A DNA stretch of 64,000 bases, taken from NCBI GenBank assembly GCA_015680685.1, contig MNCI01001302.1:60127-124126 (forward strand), given 5' to 3'. Below the pieces are notes generated by a model that worked only from the letters and a program-made list of their open reading frames with translations, searched no databases and had not been told where the DNA came from. The stretch comes from Gnetum montanum. Lineage: Eukaryota; Streptophyta; Gnetopsida; Gnetales; Gnetaceae. A program made the translations under genes and the position numbers. Positions 56,395 through 64,000 of this stretch are shown here, piece after piece (position 1 is the first letter of the stretch; each line of letters begins with the position of its first letter).

Positions 56395-59300
56395 ATGGTT
56401 GGCCAGGAAATGGGTTATAGTTTTTCAAATGATTGCAACTGCCATTCTTTGGAGGATGATGCTGGTTTTAGCACAACTAATCATGTGAAGTTTGCTGCTT
56501 CATCACCCAGTTCAGTATTCGTGAAAGCCCAGTGTTTTGTTATATGTTTGTTCTTTGTGAAGGTTTTTTTTTTTTTTGGTGTTTTTTGTTAAATAATAAT
56601 ACCTCAAGCACAAAACGTTTTCTCACATTGTAGAGTCTATTAAGAATGGCGATATGCCCTTTTCGCCCAGGAATGGACCAAAGTTTCGGCTGGCTTATCA
56701 GGTTATATCAAATAAGAAGATTTCATATCTTCATGTTCCATTTTTCTGCTATTTTGGATATTTTCTTTTGTTGTCTGCTTGGGCTGGGATTCCAGTAATC
56801 TATCAAAAATGGTTTCAATATGTTCCTTCCTGACTGAAACGTGAAAAAACATAAATGATCTTTTTGAAAGGATGTTTTATGGTATTTGTTTGGATTCAGT
56901 ATTTCAAACCCACCTTTTGGCCCTGTTAAGTTTCGATACTTTCTAGGTTTCTATTTTGAAATGTTATATCACATAGCAGCGAACAGTTTATGATATTTTG
57001 ATCATTTAAGATATTAGCGTGTGTTGCTGTCACATGAAATAGCTGGGTGCTTCATAATAACGCCAGCATGTTTGAAATGTCGATCTTTCAAGAAGAAATT
57101 GTATGGGGGTAAATGGTTTTTGTTATGCTGATTTCAGGGTGTGCCTGGGGCATTCAGCGAGGCCGCAGCGCTGAAAGCATTCCCAGACTGTGAACCAGTT
57201 CCTTGTGAACAATTTGAGACAGCTTTTGAGGTTAGTTTCCTTTTCTTTTTTAAATTAGGTTTTCATTTAGAAACAGATACAGTTTTGTTTAGTTTCATCA
57301 TCGTTGTCAAAGGTTAAATGTTGCGGTGTTGCTCACTTTTAAATTCATAAGTTATTTATTATATCACCATGTCGTGGACTTGATGTTTTAATTTAATCTA
57401 TGAGGCATAAATGAGTGCTTTTAAGCCACGTTATTTACGAGTTCTCAATCACAATATCTGTCGAGGAAATCTAGTGCTTAAGCAAATATTGAGAGCAGTG
57501 CTTGAATGTATTTTTTGAATATATGTCATTATGCAATGACTCGGATTGCATTTCAATATCGACAGCATGGATTCTTTGCTCACTATTTAATGGTAATGCA
57601 CGATTTATTGATGAGTTCTGAAAGTAGAGATTACATACCTTGTACTTGCAGACCTTTTTGCATCTGAAAATGAGATCCTTTTTAGATATTAATAACTTTG
57701 TCCATATCATGTATACTGGTTTATTCTGCATATGCCTTGCACGTCAGGAGGTAAAATTATCCTAGGAACATGTTTATAATGAAATCGAAGGTAAATATTT
57801 TTGTTAGACAGCTTTGCCAATACTCATAAAGCTTGTGCTTATTGTAGTTTTTTCCCTCTTGTTTTTTTTTCGGAAGGCTGTTGAACAAAGGCTTGTTGAT
57901 AGGGCAATTTTGCCTTTTGAAAACTCACTTGGTGGATGCATACACCGAAACTATGATCTTCTCCTACGCCATGACTTGCACATAGTTGGTGAAGTACAAC
58001 TTTCTGTTCATCATTGTCTCTTAGTACTTCCTGGAGTAAAGAAGGAAGATCTTAAGAGAGTTATAAGCCACCCCCAGGTCATAAGAGGGTCAAATTTGCT
58101 GTCTGCTTTGTTTTAAAAGGAAATTTAGGTGATGTGCTTCTCATCATATGAAACTTCATGCCAGGCTTTGTTTCAATGTGAACAATCACTCAACAATCTA
58201 GGAGTTGCACGAGAAGTTGCAGATGATACAGCTGGCTCTGCCCAGGTAAGATCTTTAGGTATTGTTATTTTTAGATTTCTTGATTCAGTTTTATGATAAT
58301 ACGATGGACATGCTACTTTGAGTCAAACATGATTGTATCATTAAGTTAGACTATGAATTCAAGTGCAAATGATGCAAATAGTGAACTAACAGCACACAAA
58401 TGATGCCAATTTCTTTCTGTTATGCAGTTCATTGCTACTAATAATCTTAGAGACACAGGAGCTATTGCAAGTGCCCGAGCTGCAAAGATATACGGCTTAC
58501 ATATCCTTGCTGATGGAATCCAGGTGAATACTAGTATTTTCTAATAGTATAGTTTATATGCATTTTACTTCAATATCTCATCATCTGTAGATATTGCCGA
58601 AAGTCAAATACACACTTAAATTCAGTTGGTCAAATATCTTTTTTCTATAATGTTTTGCAGGATGATTCAGATAATGTGACACGTTTTTTGATACTAGGAA
58701 GAGAGACGATTATTCCACACATGGATGTGCCATTCAAAGTATGTTATTGGCTATTGAGTCATGTATTAAATGTATTATTACTCCCAACACTGTCTTCCTC
58801 TTTAAAGTCCATATGCCATGAGCTTTGTTTTGTCAGCATCATTATTAATGCCTTTATCTCGTTGAATTAGGAGTTGTTAGGGTAAGCAATGATTTGATGA
58901 TAGTTCTTATTGCAAGCTGCCTACCTCATTTCAACCTGAACATATATATATATAGTACTTAGGTGACATGTACTATAGTGTTATAATCATCAAGTCAAGG
59001 TTCATTAGATTTCTTGGGTTTAAACTATACAATATTGACAGGTTTGCTTTTATTGATGCTTTTCTAGACTAGTGTGGTCTTTGCCCTCAAAGGAGGACCT
59101 GGAGTTATATGCAAGGCACTAACAGTATTTGCTCTAAGAGATATCAATTTAACAAAGGTAACATATTTTCAGCAGTGAATACTTGGAAAATGGTAAAATA
59201 GGTTATCCAATGAAACTGCCAAATTTAGACAAATTGGATAATTGTTCTTATTTTACAGTTTTAGGCTTTTCTTTCGGGGTTGAATTTATTTATCTATTTA

Positions 59301-61782
59301 TCTGTAACACTTAATCTTACAAGTTTCTAATATTGTGGTGACAGATGGAAAGCAGGCCTCGAAAAAACCAACCATTACGAATAGTTGATTATAAAAGGAA
59401 GGGATCAACAAGGTAAGAATTAAGTTGCTCTTTTGGATAAAAATGCCTTTCTTTCGTTGAAAGACTTGAAATGCAGGACCACAAAGAATAGAAATTTTAA
59501 AAAACATTTTAATGCAATATTAAGACAGCAATATCTAGAGGTATATTCTTTTAAAAGTCGCTTGTGAATTTTAAGTCATAAAAGCTGGCTCTTTCCGAGG
59601 GTGGTTTGAAATGGTTGCAATGAGAATTAGAAAAGAGGAGGGCCCTTTCCCCACTGAAAAAATAAGACAATGGATATATAAGTACGTGAACAATGGAGCA
59701 TCTCTCTCCAGGGAAGAATGATAATTACTGATCCGGGAAATACACATCCATGGTCTCCATGATGGAGCATCAGTAAACATGATTATTCTCTTTAAAAATG
59801 ATACATGTGAGGCGGATTCTCTCTAATCAAGGGAAGTCTAAGGAAGAGTTTTCGGTAAAGGGCTTTCACTGTTGGAAAATATTTTGTAATATAAGAGGAG
59901 CTCAGGTGTTGGGAATTTTTGTTGTAACTTGGAATATATAGTAGCAACCCCAATAGAAATAAAAGGTAATATTAAACATTATTTATTGATGCCTGGTGTA
60001 TAGGGACGTTTGGTTCATGAATTTTAATGGGCTATGCATCTCTTAAAGCTGTACATTAGTTTGCTATGTGTTCAGGGGCTGATAGGAGGTTTTTGGAAAG
60101 GTATTCTAGAGTAAAAAACTTTGTGGCAAACAACTATCATTGTCTCTTTCATTCAACATCTACCTAATCCCAAGCTTGGGCCGCTATAAAGTTTACATCT
60201 TGCCGTTTTTCTATTAATTTCTATCATTCCTGTACTTTTATGAAGCTTATAACGTTTGCTTTAAGAAAGAAAGAGAACTACCGTGCACGGTGAAAGAATG
60301 TAGGATGAATATGTCTATAAAAATGAAAACTCAATGCTTTTGTAATGGGAAAAGGTGAATGGTTTTAACAAACACAACTCACTATGAACAAAAGTTTGTA
60401 TGTATTACTGCAAAGATTTGCATATATACCATCATTCTAAAACAAATTCTAATCTTTTCTATTTATATGTGTTGAGCAATATTTCCTTTTCAAATTTTAT
60501 ATTTTCAGGCACTTTGATTACATCTTCTACGTTGACTTTGAAGCTTGTATGGCTGACTCTCGAGCACAAAAGGCAGTGAGTCACTTGCAGGTATCGCGAT
60601 CTTTCTTCAAGCTTCTCTGTTTTCAAATATAATTTAGAAAGTTCTTAACTTTGTTTATTTACAAAGTAATCTTGAGTTCTATGGGAAAAATGATTCAATT
60701 TCAAGTCTCTTTCTTCAGGGCAATGGATATTTTCCATCACTTTGAGAACATATTACTTTTTGTTATTTTTTAGTGTCCCAATAAATGTTTCGTAGTGTAT
60801 GCGGAGTCTATTTCTTTCATTAAAATAAGAAAACAACTGTATTTAGAAAAAAAATAAAAAAGAAAAGAAGAAGAAGAAAGAAAATAACGCAGAAACATCA
60901 ATAAAATTTTAAGAAATACTGCATGTAGCTTTTATGTATATTCAAATGTTGATGAAATCATGGCCAGTGTGATGGACTTAATATGCTTTATTCGTAGGTA
61001 TACTAGTTGTATATTACCTAGAGAAAGAAAGCAAAATTCATTATATTGATGTTCTGCTCCAATTTCTGCATATGTGAAGTACAATGTGCTATTGTCGCAA
61101 AGTCCACAGCAGATTATACTATGAGCTTTTGATTATGCATACGATGGGTTTTTGGAAACTTCTTGAATAAATAGACCCAGTATAGTTTTTCTGCTTGTGA
61201 GATATGCCATGCTTAATGGCATTGTAGTTTTCTCAGATGACCAGTAACATGCCATTGAAACCCAGAATTGGTTGAATTTGATTAATCCTATTTTGTTCTC
61301 TCTCAGGTTACGTTGTGTCATTCTCTTCTAGTTTGTTACTCTCCCAGACTTTCTTGCTAACGTAAGGATTTTTTTTTCCAACTTTCTGGCTTTAAATTCT
61401 TGGACCAGGACTGAAGACCTCATGTCTGTCCCTAACTACAGCTCTGTGTTGGTATCCATGAATCTTAATTGCACAATTGTCTATTCATATTGATTCATTA
61501 GTAAACGTTTTCACAAGAAAGTAAATAAAGGTATATAGTGTCTGAGATCTTCACCCCAAGACTCTCTGCCATATTTTTTTATGATGAAAATCTTATTTTG
61601 CTTATTTAAAAAACAATGGCCAAAATTTTTTCAAGTTGTTGAAACCAAAAAACTGAAATGGGCATGCATTGTTTTGTGACTGATATTTATCTCTCATTGA
61701 AGCATTTCATTTATAACTGTTGCAGGAATTTGCAGCATTTGTGCGCGTGCTTGGCAGTTATCCTATGGACATGACTCTATGA
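56395..61782 (+). CDS. ADT: Arogenate dehydratase B, 11 exons, no evident transit peptide
   Basis: Exons 56395-56509, 56634-56701, 57138-57230, 57877-58077, 58165-58245, 58428-58523, 58661-58738, 59068-59157, 59345-59412, 60509-60590, 61726-61782; 1029 nt, 342 residues. Exons 2-10 equal ADT-A in length and phase; all introns GT-AG. The same reaction is expected. Motifs: [13 protein letters not shown] at 107-109, NVTRF at 223-227, ACT domain with GPGVICKAL (Leu-Phe replaced by Ile-Cys) and ESRP at 276-279. About 75% identical to ADT-A over 280 residues. The 38-residue exon 1 part is acidic (five Asp/Glu, one Lys), unlike a plastid signal. An in-frame stop lies at 56290 and no earlier ATG in this frame. 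A missed upstream exon spliced at about 56327 is possible, so the start is uncertain; the catalytic part is certain. Confidence 0.85.
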
Positions 61783-62531
61783 AGCTTCATGTTCTGGAGA
61801 TTATTTTTTGATTCACTACCATTAATATATTCAGTTTAGTTTTGTGCATCTTGTATTCAGATTAAACATGTTTAAAACATTTTTAAAATTCTTGCTCCCC
61901 ACGTCAAATATCAACGTTGCTGGAAGTAAAGAAAAAGCATTTGTTTGTCTCAGAGGCCACTTAAGTGATGTGTAGCTTCTTGGTAAAACTTGCAACCACA
62001 TCTTATATCTCGCAGGTCTTACAGTGGCTTAACTTAGATAAACAAATAAATTTACATTGACATAAATTTTTTGAATTGGAAATGGACAAAAGTAAATTTT
62101 GTCCGTTAGACTTAAGGATCTTTCTATAGTCATAGTAAAAAAAAATGGTTTTTAGTTTTATTTTTCTTCTATTGAATGCATCCAAATTTCCGTTAGTAAA
62201 TTTTCTGGTGCATTCTGTCAGCTTTTTACCATTTTATTTGGTTGTCTTGCAAATTTAAATAATTTTTTTTAAAAGTTCTTTACAGTTATATAAATATGCG
62301 GGTCTTAGCGTGGATGCATGAATGATCATGACAATAATGATAAAAAATATTAATGAAGACATTTCAATGTTATCTTTTTTAATTCTTTCTACATTTCAAT
62401 GTTAGCTTTTTTAATTCTGTCTATGTTCATTTTTTATAAATAGCGTAAAGTGTAATCTCAAAGGTAGATCTATTTTATACTCTTTTGTTTATTAGTTTAC
62501 CAAAAATGAAATAGGTTTCAATCTATACACA

Positions 62532-62591
62532 TGGAAATCTGAAGTTATAGTTTCAATGAGGTGGAAATCTGAAGTTATAGTTTCAATGAGG
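62532..62591. repeat. Perfect 30-bp tandem duplication
   Basis: TGGAAATCTGAAGTTATAGT plus TTCAATGAGG occurs twice without a change. It overlaps the first bases of the SINE at 62583. Confidence 0.9.
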
Positions 62592-62690
62592 TTTTACCTT
62601 AGTGGTAAGACTTTTGGCCTTCAAAACCCAGGTTCCATTCCATTAGAGTCAAAGGGTCTTGATGGATGTAAAAAAGTAAAAAAAAAAAAG
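62583..62690 (+). repeat. tRNA-derived SINE fragment
   Basis: CAATGAGGTTTTACCTTAGTGG (A-box-like; first 20 bases match the 21-kb family closely), TAAGACTTTTGGCCTTCAAA and B-box-like CCAGGTTCCATTCC, then a poly-A-rich tail. The 3' half differs from the 21-kb copies. Confidence 0.55.
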
Positions 62691-62811
62691 TTTCTATTTC
62701 AAATTTTAGTGTGGTAGAATTAGAAATTTTAGCATTATTAGAAGTTGAGAGTAATTTAAAATCCTCTATGGAAAAGATAAATTATTATGGAGTAATTTAT
62801 TAGTTGATGAC

Positions 62812-63022
62812 CCACAAGCGTTACCTACGCTCAACCATACAGATCTATAAGTGTTGTGGTTGTGATGGACTGTGTTGTTATTTGTCGATGAGACTAGCAT
62901 GGTACTTAGATAGTTAACCATGAGATCACAAGTTGTTGTCTTCTTCACTATACTCATAGTGGCCTTTAGAGTGTATGATTAAGTATAGTTGAGGCACGTG
63001 ATGATTGATGTTGTTTGGTCAT
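62812..63022 (-). repeat. LTR fragment, low-coordinate end
   Basis: TTGATGACCCACAAGCG and CTCAACCATACAGATC match the low end of the family LTRs, followed by the GTTAACCATGAGATCACAAG-type box. It stops at about 63022 where a second LTR start begins. Confidence 0.5.
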
Positions 63023-63060
63023 TGATGAGTGGCGAGGTACCTCTACACTCAACCATGCGA
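63023..63060 (-). repeat. LTR terminal fragment (38 bp)
   Basis: TGATGAGTGGCGAGGTACC to CCATGCGAA, the exact family LTR end, then an abrupt change to element-internal sequence. Confidence 0.6.
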
Positions 63061-64000
63061 AATGGGAAGGTATGGAATTATTGAGGGGAATGAAACTAAT
63101 GGGATGACATGTGAACGGATTATCATTACAAGACTTGACAAAACTGGTGTTCATGACAACAAGGGTGAACACCTTATTACATTGACATCATGCCACATTT
63201 GGCAGCTGAGAGAAAAGAGGAAAGAGAAGAGGAGAGAAGAAGAGAGAAGAAGTTTTGCTGCTGTCAATGCCTAGATTGTGCCTTTCGTTGTCCATCCGTA
63301 AGCGCGTCATCGATCTTGCTCTTTGCATAGCTGCTTCTAGCATAGCTCCATTCCAAGTGTTTGCTCCAGATCTAATCCGTTGTTGTATGATCACCATCTG
63401 CACACACAACACAATCTTATATTAGCAAGGGTAAATGAATCATCATGTAATTAATACCTTGCTTCAGTGTAAGTTCATTGGCTAGGTTGTGGTATGGCTA
63501 ATATGGATCGGGAGATATATTACTGATGACTACCAAAGGTGTAGGGGTTAGGAAGAAAATCAAAAAATTTGGGGCTAGGAAAAAATCGAAAAAATCAGGC
63601 CTCGTACCCCCATGATTAATCGCGAACCTCCGATAGCATTAGAATAGAGAAAGAAAAGGAGTAAGAAAGATAGATAAAAAGGGGCAACTATAGCATCGAT
63701 GAAATGGATGTCAAGATGGTAATGAACAAAATAAAATTAATTGCAAAAATGTTAGGGAAAAGAAGTTAACAAATGCACCAAATAGGAGTGTCAGTGGGTC
63801 CTCCCCAAAGCAGTCTCATGCCCTGACAAACCCACATTCAAAGAGTTCGTAGGCTCTGAGAATGTCAATTGGAACAAGAGTTAAAGTCTTGACCACAAGA
63901 ATTTACCGAAAAGAAAACAATGCATCAACTAAAATATATACACTAATGATACAACCGGCAATGAGGTGAACAGTGGAGAGAAGGGTGGAGAGAAGAGAAT
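63061..64000 (-). mobile_element. 3' internal part of another minus-strand Ty3/gypsy element
   Basis: GGGAAGGTATGGAATTATTG and AAAACTGGTGTTCATGACA match the E1 segment between PPT and aORF (8165-8300). The block GTGGGTCCTCCCCAAAGCAG is at about 63797-63816, followed by CTCATGCCCTGA as in the left edge of the window (146-235). A minus-strand open frame (63188-63412) is unassigned. No pol is seen before the window ends. Confidence 0.5.

Larger units (their letters stand above)
61783..62811. other. Intergenic region downstream of ADT-B
   Basis: 3' UTR of ADT-B at first, then AT-rich sequence without a gene. It contains a 30-bp tandem duplication (62532-62591) and a SINE fragment. Confidence 0.45.

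Noticed and set aside
32716-61782. ADT-B as a processed retrocopy of ADT-A
   Set aside because: ADT-B keeps all ten introns at the same positions and phases.

Overview
The window is nuclear DNA of a seed plant. It holds two intron-rich plant-type arogenate dehydratase genes in a sea of old, nested, stop-riddled Ty3/gypsy LTR retrotransposons. The large decayed elements and low gene density suggest a gymnosperm-sized genome, but the sequence does not settle the species.

Layout. 1-7140: pieces of minus-strand Ty3/gypsy elements. A pol-less element (E0) has gag at 1242-3228 and an LTR at 3370-4202; a second gag-PBS-LTR fragment lies at 5105-6762. 7191-20094: a full-length minus-strand element (E1, 12.9 kb) with two LTRs, a CTCTA target duplication, a tRNA-Asp-like primer site, gag, pol, and an accessory ORF (aORF) between pol and the 3' LTR. 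20095-21116: a cluster of tRNA-derived SINEs. 21117-30937: a full-length plus-strand element (E2, 9.8 kb, CCTAT duplication) without the aORF and with a 54-base assembly gap. E1 and E2 each sit inside a SINE of this cluster. 41352-53829: a third element (E3, minus strand) with one LTR, an aORF and a 540-bp solo-LTR-like insertion in pol. 62812-64000: more fragments of the same superfamily. Gene content and the ORF downstream of pol resemble the Athila lineage.

Host genes. ADT-A (32716-38677) and ADT-B (56395-61782) lie in the same orientation, 17.7 kb apart. Each has 11 exons; exons 2-10 have identical lengths and phases in the two genes, and the proteins are about 75% identical by hand count over 280 shared residues. 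They are tandem paralogues that should make the last step(s) to phenylalanine. ADT-A starts with a plastid-transit-like Ser-rich peptide. ADT-B starts with a short acidic peptide just behind a TATA box, so it may be cytosolic or may lack its targeting exon.

Most striking: in E1 and E3 the aORF is preceded, about 430-470 bp upstream, by a TATA box flanked by the same short-repeat motif as that element's own LTR U3. This looks like a private internal promoter that follows the LTR promoter type. E2, without the aORF, shows no such internal block.
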